From positions 1 through 63,470 of the forward strand of contig NZ_JASKLR010000029.1 in the NCBI RefSeq assembly GCF_030124325.1: 63,470 nt of DNA, read 5' to 3'. The notes under the pieces were generated by a model that saw nothing but the letters and a program-made list of their open reading frames with translations, was not told the DNA's origin and did not search any database. This stretch comes from Sinorhizobium sp. 8-89 (GTDB lineage: Bacteria > Pseudomonadota > Alphaproteobacteria > Rhizobiales > Rhizobiaceae). Shown piece by piece: positions 26,271 through 35,708 of the stretch (within the stretch, counting starts at the first letter, position 1; each line of letters begins with the position of its first letter). A program made the position numbers and the translations under genes.

Positions 26271-26721
26271 CCATCTGCCGGCGATCTTCACGCCTTGAAG
26301 GGATACGAACAGGCGGGCGTGCGGGAAGCTGGGCTGCTTCCCTGGTAGCGCCAGAGTTCGCGAAATCCATTGCGCCCCGAGCTTGATCAATCGGTTTGCT
26401 GTCCCTAGAAACCTTTCTGGTGGGGACTGTAGCTCAATGGTTAGAGCCGTCGGCTGAACGGCAGCATTGCGCCCTCATTTGGGACTTGCACGGTCTTGGA
26501 TGCACGCCCTGAAAGCGGACGCTGGGGTTTTAGATTTCCAAGGTCACCAAGGCGGACTTTCAAGACGTTCGGAGCGGCTGGTAGGGATGGGTTCGACCCG
26601 TTGCGGCCGCACGTGGATACGGACTGGAAATCCTGGCTTTGGCCCCGAGCCGACTCTTGGGCACCAGCACGAGATTGCCACCGCGATGCCCATCAGCCGG
26701 TGGTCGTGAGCCGATCGCTGC
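26271..26721. other. Gene-poor region containing a tRNA-like half
   Basis: About 450 bases without a supported protein gene. Its only notable content is the tRNA-like 5' half at 26422-26465, described separately. Confidence 0.4.
26422..26465 (+). other. tRNA-like 5' half, possibly an old attachment site
   Basis: The sequence has an acceptor-like GGGGACT, the D-arm GCTC-AATGGTTA-GAGC of genuine tRNAs, and a 5-bp stem GCCGT/ACGGC around a 7-base loop. The loop lacks T at position 33. No matching T-arm or 3' acceptor (AGTCCCC) follows within 200 bases. It therefore looks like a broken tRNA, as left by integration or recombination, not a working gene. Confidence 0.4.
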
Positions 26722-27429
26722 TTATGCAGCATGCCCTTTGCCGCGCTCGATGCCCTTTGTTGCCAAGGTGCCATCGACGTCAGCCGACATCAGAAACTCC
26801 GACAGTTGCTTGGCAGCTTCTGTGTCCTTTGGATCAGCGCTGATGCCAATGGCGAAGTCGATGTAACTTTGGAGTTCCGACGGAAACCGCCCGACAAGCA
26901 TGACGTCGGGAGCGGCGGCGAGAATTGAGGTCACGGGAAGGACCGCCAACTCGGCTTCCCCGCGGGCTACAGCCAGCGCTGTCCGCCCTCCTGCTATGCC
27001 CACCAGCCTCGGCTTCACCTCGTCGGCTATTCCCAGGCGCTCAAGAAGACCGGAGAAGTAGGCGCCGCTGGTTCCTTCAACAGCGTAGGCAATTGATCTG
27101 GCACTCTTCAATGCGTGTTCGAACCCTTCCATGGACCCAATGTCTAGCGATCGACTGCCTGCCCTGGCCGCGACGCCCATTGCGATCCGGCCAAACGCTA
27201 CCTGGCTCCCCGCTTTGACCTTTCCCATGGCGGCGAGATCCTGAACCATATGCGGATTGATGATGACGAGGTCAAAAGGCTCCCCCGCCTCAATCTGTTT
27301 CTTCACTGTCGGATTGAGTTCGAACTTGACCGCAACATTGTATCCTGTCGCGGCTTCGAACTGAGATATGAGCGCAAGGACCGCGGGTCGGACCGCAACA
27401 GCGCCAAAAAGTCGGATGTCGTGGTTCAT
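26722..27429 (-). CDS. ModA-like substrate-binding protein without signal peptide
   Basis: The 235-residue protein has the two-lobe periplasmic-binding fold of the molybdate-binding/ModA type: LFGAVAVRPAVLALISQFE, then DLVIINPHMV, VEGTSGAYFSGLLERLG and the hinge ELAVLPVTSILA. Its N-terminus (MNHDIRLFGA) lacks a secretion signal, so it may stay in the cytoplasm or be a sensor-like stand-alone protein. This type is common in rhizobia as orphan genes. No transporter genes are adjacent. Confidence 0.75.
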   Translation of the reverse strand: MNHDIRLFGAVAVRPAVLALISQFEAATGYNVAVKFELNPTVKKQIEAGEPFDLVIINPHMVQDLAAMGKVKAGSQVAFGRIAMGVAARAGSRSLDIGSMEGFEHALKSARSIAYAVEGTSGAYFSGLLERLGIADEVKPRLVGIAGGRTALAVARGEAELAVLPVTSILAAAPDVMLVGRFPSELQSYIDFAIGISADPKDTEAAKQLSEFLMSADVDGTLATKGIERGKGHAA

Positions 27430-27686
27430 AGCCTCCCCTGAAACGGTCGAAGGACTTCTTGCATTGCGTATATAGCCTACTCAGCGTCATGCTGGGAATT
27501 CGGATGCCGAGCGATGTCAGCGGCCCCAACATGATGCTCGTCAAAATCGTGCGGTTTCCACCCTGGCGAGATTTAGAGAAACAAGCAGAACCGACCCAAT
27601 GGGGTCGCCTCCGATTGGGCCGAAGCCGCCCTCCTGCCTCTGAATTGTCAAATGCGGGCGTTAATGTGTCGTGTTATTCTTGTAGG

Positions 27687-28780
27687 ATGCAACCGAGCAC
27701 ACGCTACAAGAAGTGACGGATTGAACATTGCCTATCAGACGATCGGCGACGGCCCGCTCGATATCATCTATGTGCCGGGCTGGGTATCCAATCTGGATCA
27801 TGCCTGGATCTTTCCTCCGTTGGCACATGTGTTCGAGCGGCTGAGCGCGTTTTCTCGGCTGATACTGTTCGACAAGCGCGGCACGGGTCTTTCCGATCGC
27901 AATGTCGGGTTTCCAACGCTGGAAGAACGAATGCGGGACATGCAGGCTGTGTTGGATGCTGCGGGTTCTCGTCGAGCAGCGCTGATGGGCACCTCCGAGG
28001 GCGGCCATCCGATCGCGGAAGAGCTGATGTTCTGCGCTCCCGCCTATCCTGAAGAGCGCGCCAACGACATGCTTCCGCGATGGCGTGACTACATGGCCTG
28101 GGCGCCGGAAGAAGTCAGTGGTCTCGCCGAATCTTCCACCATACCCAGGGATCCGGCCTATCCGGAATACACATGGGGCAAGCGTGTGGTGACGCTCGCA
28201 ACGGTCTATGGTGGTCCGGCTGAAGAAGGGGTGCGTGTGACGCGGCCCCTGCGCGGCTTTGGTGAACCGTTGCTCGATTTCAGCGGCCGCATGCCATACC
28301 GTGCACTGCAGTCCATCTACGACGGCTTGTTTCCCACGGGCCGCGACCGCTGCTACTGGAAGTCGACCTACCTCGCTGGCCTCGACAACGGCGCTATCGC
28401 CGATATCGCCACGCGGATGGCGAAACGCCCGTCCGAGAAGACGTTTGCCTCGATCTGGAAGTTTGGCGGTGCAGTACAGCGCGTTGCCGCCGATGCCACC
28501 GCCTTTGGCGACCGCTCCATGCCCATCATGCTGAGCCTCGATGCAATCTGGTCCGATCCGGCCAACGACGACCCCAACATCGGGTGGGTTCGCGACGTTT
28601 GGCGGCATGCAGCCCTATTCCACCGGTCGCCCGTATCTGAACTTTCCGGGATTTGGTGAAGGTGAGAATCTGGTTCGCGGCGCGTTCGGTGCAGAAACCT
28701 ACGCAAGGCTTCAGAAGGTCAAGCGCGACTACGATCCAGACAATCTCTTCCACATGAACCAGAACATTCTGCCGCAATGA
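27687..28780 (+). pseudogene. Chimeric remnant: alpha/beta hydrolase head joined to FAD-oxidase tail
   Basis: The 5' part is the head of the alpha/beta hydrolase found fused to adenylate cyclases in rhizobia (IAYQTIGDGPLDIIYVPGW ... FDKRGTGLSDR, nucleophile GTSEGG). The frame from ATG 27687 (MQPSTRYKK) stops at once and continues one base shifted (SDGLNIAY). At about 28006 the sequence switches without warning to the C-terminal part of a berberine-bridge/FAD-linked oxidase (YGGPAEEG; DNGAIADIATRM). Near 28600 this shifts frame again into the final BBE segment (GAETYARLQKVKRDYDPDN). Two unrelated genes were joined by deletion or recombination. Confidence 0.75.
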
Positions 28781-28902
28781 GGTCGGCGGAATGCGTCATT
28801 GATGATTGCCACCCAGTTCTAGCCGCACAGTGTCTCCCCTCGGCGCGACGCTGTCGCCGGTCAAAACGGAGCGAATAACCGCATCCCACCCTTTGGCGAC
28901 GG

Positions 28903-29327
28903 ATGGGAACCGGAAAGATCGACCCACCCGCGACGCTGATGAAGGCTACGCGTTTCCGCCGGTTGCTCCCACCGCGCCAAGTGGCGTATCGAAAACCGCC
29001 GAGGCTCCAGTCGCCGCTGGATGAAAGTTCAGTGGCAGGTCACTATCTGCCGATCCTGTTCGCTTATCTTGGGGCCAGACGTAAAGAGTTTGCGGGGTTG
29101 GCAGTCGGCGACATTGCAAAGGACGGATAAGGGTTACATCATCATCCTTCGCACCAACGGCATTCGACGGTTGAAAACGTACAGTCACAGAGACTGCTGC
29201 CTGTGCCCGAAGAAATGGTTCGATTGGGCTTCATCGACTATTATCATGCCGTCAAGAAGTTGGGGTACGCGCCGCATCGTTCCGCGGCGTCGTGTGTGCC
29301 CGCTTTGCCGAACTTCTCAGCCGATTA
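28903..29327 (+). pseudogene. Tyrosine recombinase/integrase remnant
   Basis: One frame gives PILFAYLGARRKEFAGLAVGDI, the strand around the first catalytic Arg of phage-type integrases, and then stops at 29128. A second frame continues GYIIILRTNGIRRLKT and a third LPVPEEMVRLGFIDYYHAVKK, the usual sequence after that motif. The C-terminal His-x-x-Arg and Tyr are absent. At least two frameshifts make it non-functional. With the tRNA-like half 2.5 kb upstream it may mark an old integration event. Confidence 0.65.
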
Positions 29328-31116
29328 GGCCCATTTTTCGCAGCCGGTATTCTAGTTTGGCGCGGGTCAAGCCGAGACTTCGCGCGGCAGCCGAGACGTT
29401 GCCCCCGGCGCGCCGCAGGGCGTCTTCGTAAAGAGCGCTCTCGGCTCTAGCGAGATCCCCCGCAGAGGAAATCCGCGCGGGGATTGTGGCTGGGTCGGAA
29501 GTAGTCGGGCGTGACGGCTTTGCCGTGACCTTTCCTTCCCGACTAAGTGCTTGTGGGAAAACGGGCGAGACCTCGCCGGCTATGAAGAGATGCTGAACGT
29601 CGATCTGACCGCCTCGCTCCGCGCAAATAACACCCCGCTCCATCAGGTTCTGCAATTCCCGGATGTTGCCGGGGAAATCATAAGCCAGGAGCGCGTCCAT
29701 CGCCCGGCGGGACAGGCCGGCGACATCTCGGCGATGGCGTTCACGGAACAGGCGTAGAAAGTGGTCGACGAGCAGCGGGATATCGTCACGCCGCTCTTTC
29801 AGCGGCGGAATGACGATCGGAAAGACGCAGAGACGGAAATAGAGGTCCTGACGGAAGCGACCGGCGCGCACCTCGTCGGCAAGATCGACGTTGGATGCGG
29901 CGATGACGCGGACATCGGCGGGGATGGTGCGCGTACCCCCGACCCGCTCGATCTGGCGCTCCTGGATCGCCCGCAGCAGCTTGCCCTGGGCGGCATAGCC
30001 GAGTGAAGCGATCTCATCGAGAAAGATGGTGCCGCCGCCGGCTCGCTCGAAGTAACCCGGCCGCGAAGCGACCGCTCCGGTGAAGGCGCCCTTTTCGACG
30101 CCGAACAGCTCCGACTCCACCAGACCCTCGGGTATCGCGGCGCAGTTGATCGGCACGAAAGGTCGTCTGGCGCGGGCGCTCAGCCGATGGAGCTGTTGAG
30201 AGAAGATCTCCTTGCCGACGCCGGACTCGCCGATCAGCAGAACCGTCGCCTCAGTGTCGGCGACCTTCTCCACCATCAGCTTGGCGCGCAGAAAGCTGGC
30301 AGAAACGCCGACGATCTGGTCGTGGACGCGCCGCGTTTCGTCCTTGCCTGTCGGAGGGCACTCCGCCGATTGGACGGGCTCGACCTTTAGCCGCGGGGGG
30401 CGCCGTGTACGCTTCCATTCGAGCCCGAGATAGGCCCGCTCCGGTGCATCTTCGCCCCACTCCTCGGCGTTCCGGCCGACCACCACGCAGCGCGGCGCCC
30501 CCATCGCGACGCACTCGGTCTCCCGGAAAATGACCGGCCGTCCGAACAAGGTGCTGGTATAGCCGGTCGGATAGCCGCTCTGCATCCAGCATACCGGTTC
30601 GCTCGCAAGGCCATGATGGGCGATATGCTCGGCGGCTTCGGAGGAATCGTCCCACTGGAATTCGCCGAGATAGGTGCCTTTGACGCTGTCGAACTCGAAG
30701 TGCCTGGTCGTGACCTTCACGAAGCCCTCGAGTGTATGGACGCGCGGCCCTGCCGCCAATGCATGCGTCAGATCCTGGTTGGGGAAGCGCTTGCGAACGA
30801 GCTCGGCGTCGCGGACGCCCTGCATGTAGCCGACACGCATGAAGATGCCCTTGGCCGTCTCCACGCCAAAAGCCTCGATGATCTCCTGTCGCAGCCGACC
30901 GAGCACCTGGGACTGCATCAGCACCATGCGCTGGTCGTTGAGCCAGATACGGCCGTCGCCGAGGGCGAAATGCAGGGCTTCCGTGAGTTCGGTCAGGGTG
31001 GGCGACGCACCGGTCTCGAGCTCGCTGAAGGCGCCCCTCGACAGCATCTTGCCCGTCGTCTTCGACGCGTCGGCGAGGGAGATGAGCTGCGGGGGACGTT
31101 CGCTGTTATGCATCAA
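29317..31116 (-). CDS. Sigma-54-dependent activator of the XylR/DmpR type
   Basis: The 599-residue protein has the aromatic-sensor layout. An XylR_N domain lies at about residues 15-130 and a V4R domain at about 150-215 ([10 protein letters not shown] near 201-210). The AAA+ domain has Walker A GESGVGKE at 296-303, the sigma-54 contact loop GAFTGA at 343-348 and Walker B GGTIFLDE near 361. A Fis-type HTH is at the C-terminus ([20 protein letters not shown]). Such regulators bind an aromatic effector and open sigma-54 promoters. It is divergent from the aldehyde dehydrogenase whose upstream region carries a -24/-12 promoter, so it very probably controls that operon. Confidence 0.9.
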   Translation of the reverse strand: MMHNSERPPQLISLADASKTTGKMLSRGAFSELETGASPTLTELTEALHFALGDGRIWLNDQRMVLMQSQVLGRLRQEIIEAFGVETAKGIFMRVGYMQGVRDAELVRKRFPNQDLTHALAAGPRVHTLEGFVKVTTRHFEFDSVKGTYLGEFQWDDSSEAAEHIAHHGLASEPVCWMQSGYPTGYTSTLFGRPVIFRETECVAMGAPRCVVVGRNAEEWGEDAPERAYLGLEWKRTRRPPRLKVEPVQSAECPPTGKDETRRVHDQIVGVSASFLRAKLMVEKVADTEATVLLIGESGVGKEIFSQQLHRLSARARRPFVPINCAAIPEGLVESELFGVEKGAFTGAVASRPGYFERAGGGTIFLDEIASLGYAAQGKLLRAIQERQIERVGGTRTIPADVRVIAASNVDLADEVRAGRFRQDLYFRLCVFPIVIPPLKERRDDIPLLVDHFLRLFRERHRRDVAGLSRRAMDALLAYDFPGNIRELQNLMERGVICAERGGQIDVQHLFIAGEVSPVFPQALSREGKVTAKPSRPTTSDPATIPARISSAGDLARAESALYEDALRRAGGNVSAAARSLGLTRAKLEYRLRKMGLIG

Positions 31117-31134
31117 GCGCCTTTCATGAAATTC

Positions 31135-31223
31135 TGCAAATGATGAAACCTTGCATTATTTCCTGAAGAAGGGCAAGTCCTCTGGCCCCAGTGCGGGCCC
31201 ACCATGCAAGCTGCAAAAATGCA
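31135..31223 (+). promoter_or_regulatory. Candidate upstream activator sites
   Basis: Two inverted-repeat elements precede the sigma-54 promoter: TGCAA (31135-31139) ... TTGCA (31151-31155), and TGCAAAAATGCA (31212-31223). They lie about 60-150 bases upstream of the -24 box, the distance expected for enhancer sites of an XylR-type activator. Site identity is inferred. Confidence 0.35.
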
Positions 31224-31279
31224 ATTGTTTCAGGGTCATCGCCGGAAAATGACGGTGCTGCAAGGATGGGCGCGGAAAC

Positions 31280-31294
31280 TGGCACGCTCCTTGC
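31280..31294 (+). promoter_or_regulatory. Sigma-54 (-24/-12) promoter
   Basis: TGGCACgctccTTGC matches the sigma-54 consensus TGGCAC-N5-TTGC exactly, with the GG and GC pairs ten bases apart. It lies about 140 bases upstream of the aldehyde dehydrogenase ATG and points toward it, next to the gene for a sigma-54 activator. Confidence 0.85.
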
Positions 31295-31436
31295 GCTGCC
31301 TTGGGAGGCCGCCGGAGGATGCGGCCCGGAGGATTGCACCAGCGACAGCCCGGAAACGTGGCGAAATCACCCTCGCCTCGGGAGCGGCGAAGCCAGGTCT
31401 TCTTCCATCCAACTAGACCGAGGAGGACTTCGACCA

Positions 31437-32909
31437 ATGAACATGCATAACCGGAACTTTCTCGACGCGGGCCGCTGGAGCGGCCGCGCCTTCATATCCG
31501 AATGGGCTGAAACACGCGGCGGCACGATCGACGTGACCAATCCCGCCAACGGCACTGTACTCGCCTCGGTCGGCTTCGGCGGCCCGGAGGACGTCGCGCA
31601 AGCGGCAGGCGAAGCCCGTGCCGCCCAGAAGAGCTGGGCCAAGACGCTTCCGGTCGAACGCGCCAGGATCCTGAACAAAGCGGCCGATCTGCTCGAGGAA
31701 AACGGCGGCGAGCTCGCCCAGTGGATCATGAAGGAGTCTGGCTCCATCCACCCCAAGGCGATGATCGAGATCGAACACGGCGTCCTCTTCATCCGTCATG
31801 CGGCAACGCTCGCCATCACGCCGACGGGCATGTTCCTGCCCGGGATGGACGCGCGCGCCAACTATGCGCGTCGCGTGCCGCACGGCGTCGTCGGCGTGAT
31901 CTCGCCCTTCAACTTCCCGCTGGTGCTTTCGGTCCGATCGATTGCGGCAGCGCTGGCGCTCGGCAACGCCGTCGTCCATAAACCCGATCCGCGCACGCCG
32001 ATCTCCGGCGGCATCATCATCGCCCGGATCTTCGAGGAAGCCGGTCTGCCAAAGGGCGTTCTCAACATCGTGCCTGGCGGCGCCGATGCTGGTGAGGCGC
32101 TGTGCAGCGACCCGAACGTGGCGATGATCTCCTTTACCGGGTCTGCCCGCGGCGGCGCCCGGGTCGGCGAGGTGTGCGGCCGTCACCTGAAGCGCGTCCA
32201 ACTCGAACTCGGCGGCAAGAATGCGCTGATCGTCCTCGACGATGCCGACCTCGACATGGCCGCCTCCAACGCCGCCTGGGGCGCCTTCCTGCACCAGGGC
32301 CAGATCTGCATGGCTACCGGCCTGGTGCTGGTCGATGAGAAGATCGAGCAGGCAATCACAGAGCGTCTCGTCGCGAAAGCGCGGCATCTGCCAGCGGGCG
32401 ATCCCTCAAGCGACCAGGTCGCTCTCGGCCCGATCATTTCTGATGCGCAGGTCGCGAACATCCAGAGGATCGTTGACGATGCCGTCGCCAAGGGAGCCAG
32501 ACTGCTCGCAGGCGGCACGCATGACGGCCGCTTTTATGCCGCGACCGTGCTTGCCGGCGTCCAGCCGGGCATGGTCGCCTTCGAAGAGGAAATCTTCGGA
32601 CCCGTCGCCTGCATCGTCTCGTTCAAGACTGATGAGGGAGCGATAGAACTCGCCAACAGCTCCGAATACGGGCTGGCGGCCGGCGTGATTTCCGCCAATC
32701 TCGGTCGCGCCATGGCCGTCGGCGACCAGCTCAACGTCGGCCAGTTGCACATCAACGACCAGACAGTGAACGGCGGACCCTACGCCCCCTTCGGTGGCCG
32801 CGGCAAGTCGGGCAACGGCACGCGCGTCGGCGGCCCCGCCGACATCGAGGAATTCACCCAGTGGCAATGGGTGTCGGTGAAGGACAACGCGACGCCCTAT
32901 CCGTTTTGA
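31437..32909 (+). CDS. NAD(P)-dependent aromatic aldehyde dehydrogenase (XylC/benzaldehyde type)
   Basis: ATG 31437 (MNMHNRNFLDAGRW) follows a strong gaggag site and gives 490 residues. The ALDH core is complete: SPFNF near 156-160, Glu257 in LELGGKN and the catalytic Cys291 in HQGQICMATG. The sequence style is that of benzaldehyde/vanillin-type dehydrogenases. It oxidises an aromatic aldehyde to the acid in the cytoplasm. With coniferyl-alcohol dehydrogenase next to it, coniferaldehyde to ferulate is the most attractive reaction, but it is not like the known CalB, so this is inferred. Driven by the sigma-54 promoter upstream. Confidence 0.85.
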   Translation: MNMHNRNFLDAGRWSGRAFISEWAETRGGTIDVTNPANGTVLASVGFGGPEDVAQAAGEARAAQKSWAKTLPVERARILNKAADLLEENGGELAQWIMKESGSIHPKAMIEIEHGVLFIRHAATLAITPTGMFLPGMDARANYARRVPHGVVGVISPFNFPLVLSVRSIAAALALGNAVVHKPDPRTPISGGIIIARIFEEAGLPKGVLNIVPGGADAGEALCSDPNVAMISFTGSARGGARVGEVCGRHLKRVQLELGGKNALIVLDDADLDMAASNAAWGAFLHQGQICMATGLVLVDEKIEQAITERLVAKARHLPAGDPSSDQVALGPIISDAQVANIQRIVDDAVAKGARLLAGGTHDGRFYAATVLAGVQPGMVAFEEEIFGPVACIVSFKTDEGAIELANSSEYGLAAGVISANLGRAMAVGDQLNVGQLHINDQTVNGGPYAPFGGRGKSGNGTRVGGPADIEEFTQWQWVSVKDNATPYPF

Positions 32910-32991
32910 CCGAGCCCGAACGAACGCAGAATTAGAACACGCAAGGCAGTCCGCTCGGCACGCGTTGACTCTACATGGACAGGAACAAGGC

Positions 32992-33759
32992 ATGACCCTT
33001 AACGGAAAAACCATCGTCATCACCGGCGCCTCTTCAGGGATTGGCGGCGAAGTCGCCCGCCTCGCCCGCTTCCACGGCGCCCGCGTCGTCGGCATCGACC
33101 GCAACGACCCGATGCTCACCCTCGACGGTTTCGTCAAGGCCGATCTCAGCGGTCCTGAGGCAATCGACGCGGCCGTGGCCCAACTGCCGGAGCAGATCGA
33201 CGCTCTGGTCAATGCCGCAGGCGTTCCGGGGACTGTCGACCGCGACATCGTCGCCAAAGTCAACTATCTCGGCTTGCGCCACTTGACGGAAGCCATGGTC
33301 CATCGCATGCCGCGGGGCGCCTCGATCGTCAATTTCGCCTCCATTCTCGGCGCCGAATGGCCAAAGCGCGCCGAAGCCCACAAGGCCTTGGCCGCTACCG
33401 CCAGCTTCGCCGAAGGCCTGGCCTGGCTCGAGGAGAATCCGGTCCAACAGGAAACCTGCTACCAGTATTTCAAAGAGGCGTTGATCGTCTGGTCGCACAA
33501 GCGCAGCTTCGAGCTCTTCATGCGCCACGACATTCGCATGAACTCGGTAGCCCCGGGCCCCGTGTTCACGCCGATCATCGGGGATTTCATCACCATGCTC
33601 GGCCAGGAGCGCGTCGAACAGGACGCGGATCTGATGAAGCGTCCGGCTTTCGCCGACGAGATCGCGGGTCCTGTCCTCTTCCTCTGCTCGGACGAGGCCC
33701 GTTGGGTCGTGGGCGTTAACTTACCGATCGATGGCGGGCTTGCTGCCGTCTACAGTTGA
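32992..33759 (+). CDS. calA: Coniferyl-alcohol dehydrogenase (short-chain dehydrogenase)
   Basis: The 255-residue SDR has the NAD-binding TGASSGIG at 11-18, NAAG near 74-77, catalytic Ser117 and YxxxK (Tyr157, Lys161 in CYQYFKEAL). Long stretches (VNYLGLRHLTEAM, SILGAEWP, VAPGPVFTPI) are those of coniferyl-alcohol dehydrogenases, which oxidise coniferyl alcohol to coniferaldehyde. ATG 32992 is chosen over an earlier in-frame start at 32965. It lies 80 bases after the aldehyde dehydrogenase and probably shares its transcript, giving coniferyl alcohol to ferulate. Confidence 0.8.
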   Translation: MTLNGKTIVITGASSGIGGEVARLARFHGARVVGIDRNDPMLTLDGFVKADLSGPEAIDAAVAQLPEQIDALVNAAGVPGTVDRDIVAKVNYLGLRHLTEAMVHRMPRGASIVNFASILGAEWPKRAEAHKALAATASFAEGLAWLEENPVQQETCYQYFKEALIVWSHKRSFELFMRHDIRMNSVAPGPVFTPIIGDFITMLGQERVEQDADLMKRPAFADEIAGPVLFLCSDEARWVVGVNLPIDGGLAAVYS

Positions 33760-33841
33760 ACCGAAGACCGACGTGCAAGCAGGCATTTGAGAAGGCCGCC
33801 TCGGTAGCCTCCTCATTGCTGTTCCTGCGCTGATCCCCGCG

Positions 33842-35049
33842 TCAGGCCGCCTGCAAGGCACGTTCCCGTCGCGCCAGCAGCAGAACGGTGGTCAACCCCG
33901 CCAGAAGCGTGATCGGAACAAGCGCGAAGATCACGTCAGACGGGCTGCTGCCGCCGGCGACGAGAAAACCCGCCAGCAATGGTCAAGCGATGGAACCGAG
34001 CCGGCCGACGGCCACCGCCACGCCGACACCGGTGCCACGGATTTCGAAGGGATAGCATTGAGGCGCCACGCCGTAGAGGATTGCCTGCACGCAAAGGATA
34101 GCACCGCCCACCAGCGCTCCAGCCATGAGGTGAGCCCGAGATGTGCGGGCAGCAGGCTGAGCATGAGCAAAGCTGCGGGGCCGCGGCCGCGAAGCCGAGC
34201 GCGACCGGCATTACCGGGTTCCTCTGGTCGAGCATCCGACCGCCGACGAGGCTACCTGCCGCGCCGCCCAGGTTGAACAGGATCTGGACGAAAGAGGCCT
34301 CCTCACGGGCAAGGCCGCGGGAGACAAGAAGCTGCGGCATCCAGTTCAAGAGCAGATAGACGACGAGCAGCCGAGAAAGAACGACACCCAGAGAGCCACC
34401 GTGGTAAGCAGCGTCTGCGGCGCCAGAATGCGCGAAAGAGCTCCCGAGGTGGATTTCTCGCTCTTCACCACGCCGAGCGGCGGCAGCAGGATGTAGATGG
34501 CCGGCGCGAGCAGCAACGGCATGATGCCGCCCACGAGGAAGATCGAGTGCCAGTCGCCGCCGTGCAGGCCGAGAATGGCGACGCCGCTTGCCACGGCGCC
34601 GCCCAGGGGGACGCCGGCATACATGATCGAGACAGCGCGCCCCCGGCGGCTTGGATCTGTCGATTCCGCGGCGATGTTGACGAGGTTCGGCAAGGCGCCG
34701 CCGAGACCGATCCCGGTCAGGAAGCGCATGACGACGAGCTGTTCGAAGCTGGTGATACATAGGCGGTGGCGGCCGAGAATATCTCGAAGGTCACCAGCGA
34801 AAGCACGAGTCCGGAGCGCCTACCCCAAGCATCGGCAACCCGTCCGCCGGCGAGCGCCCCGAAGATCAGGCCGACCGTCGCCGACGAGAAGAAAAGTCCG
34901 ATCTGTTGGGGTGTGAGCCCAAACGCCGGGGCCAGCTTGGGCACCGCGACGCCAGCCGCCTGAAGGTCGAAGCCTTCGATGACGGCTGCCATGAATGCGA
35001 GCAAGAGCGCTCGCCGCCCGCCGGAGCGGTGGTCGATGGTAACCTGCAT
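33842..35049 (-). pseudogene. Aromatic-acid:H+ symporter (MFS, PcaK/VanK-like), multiply frameshifted
   Basis: The N-terminal piece (from 35049) has EGFDLQAAG and the loop GGRVADAWGRRSG of the aromatic acid:H+ symporter family. The match continues in other frames: FLTGIGLGGALPNLVNIAAE (34346-34729), VVYLLLNWMPQLLVSRGLA (34270-34370) and a C-terminal end reaching the stop at 33842 (VIFALVPITLLAGL). At least three frame changes and one in-frame stop make it dead. In the intact cluster it would import ferulate, vanillate or a relative. Confidence 0.8.
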
Positions 35050-35096
35050 TTCGTCCTCCCAGAAAGCGGGTTCCTACCTCCCCGCTGGTTGCAGGC

Positions 35097-35606
35097 CTAG
35101 CCCTGCTTTGGCCCATCCTGCTGCCAGATCTTCGCCAATAGCCGACGAAGCTCCGTCTGTTCCTCCGCCGTCAGGCGACGGAGCATGCTGCGTTCATGTT
35201 CGGAAACGAGTGCCAGCCACGCCGCCGCCGCCTCCTCGCCCCGACGGGTCGGGAAGAGCCGCTGGATGCGCTGGTCGGACTCGTCCGCCTCGCGCAGAAA
35301 AAGCCCGCGTTCCTCGAGCTCCGCCAGGATCGGTACGATGTTTGCCCTCTGCATGCCGAGCGCACGGCAGATCTCCGCCGAGCTGATGCCGGGTGTCTCG
35401 ATGATACTGAGCAACACGCTCATCGGCACAGGCCGTGTGTTCGCAGGCTCGAGCGCCGAAACGGCCCCTTGCAGGTCGAAAACCGAGGCACGGCGTAGAT
35501 GGTAGCCCACCAGGTCTTGCAGCCGGCAAATCTTTGCGTCTTCGGGATCCTGCTCGGGCTGCTTCTTTTCTAAAGGCATGACGACGTCTCTCATTGGCTC
35601 TTGCAT
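35097..35606 (-). CDS. MarR-family regulator of ferulate catabolism
   Basis: The 169-residue protein has the MarR winged helix: ISSAEICRALGMQRANIVPILAELEERGLF (about residues 73-102) and a wing around DQRIQRLFPTRRG. Helices at both ends would form the dimer interface. It is divergent from vanillin dehydrogenase, and the 102-base gap between them carries two palindromic sites. MarR proteins such as FerC and FerR are known to repress ferulate genes and be released by feruloyl-CoA; the same logic is inferred here. Confidence 0.85.
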   Translation of the reverse strand: MQEPMRDVVMPLEKKQPEQDPEDAKICRLQDLVGYHLRRASVFDLQGAVSALEPANTRPVPMSVLLSIIETPGISSAEICRALGMQRANIVPILAELEERGLFLREADESDQRIQRLFPTRRGEEAAAAWLALVSEHERSMLRRLTAEEQTELRRLLAKIWQQDGPKQG

Positions 35607-35616
35607 TCTGCATAAT

Positions 35617-35655
35617 GCTATGTCACATAACAGTCAATCCGCTATATGACATAGC
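35617..35655. promoter_or_regulatory. Two-site palindromic operator for the MarR regulator
   Basis: GCTATGTCA (35617-35625) and TGACATAGC (35647-35655) form a perfect 9-bp inverted repeat. Each arm is itself near-palindromic (TATGTCACATA; CTATATGACATAG), so it can be read as two adjacent dimer sites. It lies midway between the divergent regulator and vanillin dehydrogenase starts, where it would control both. Confidence 0.7.
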
Positions 35656-35708
35656 GGTTCTTCGCCGGCAGCTTTCGAGCCTCGCCGACCGTCATTGGGA
35701 GGAGACAA

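Noticed and set aside
26581..26600. gggttcgaccc as the missing T-arm of the tRNA-like half
   Set aside because: Read as a T-arm its stem does not pair correctly, and no 3' acceptor complementary to GGGGACT follows.
31413..32387. 324-codon antisense frame opposite the aldehyde dehydrogenase
   Set aside because: Shadow; the sense strand carries the full ALDH motif set.
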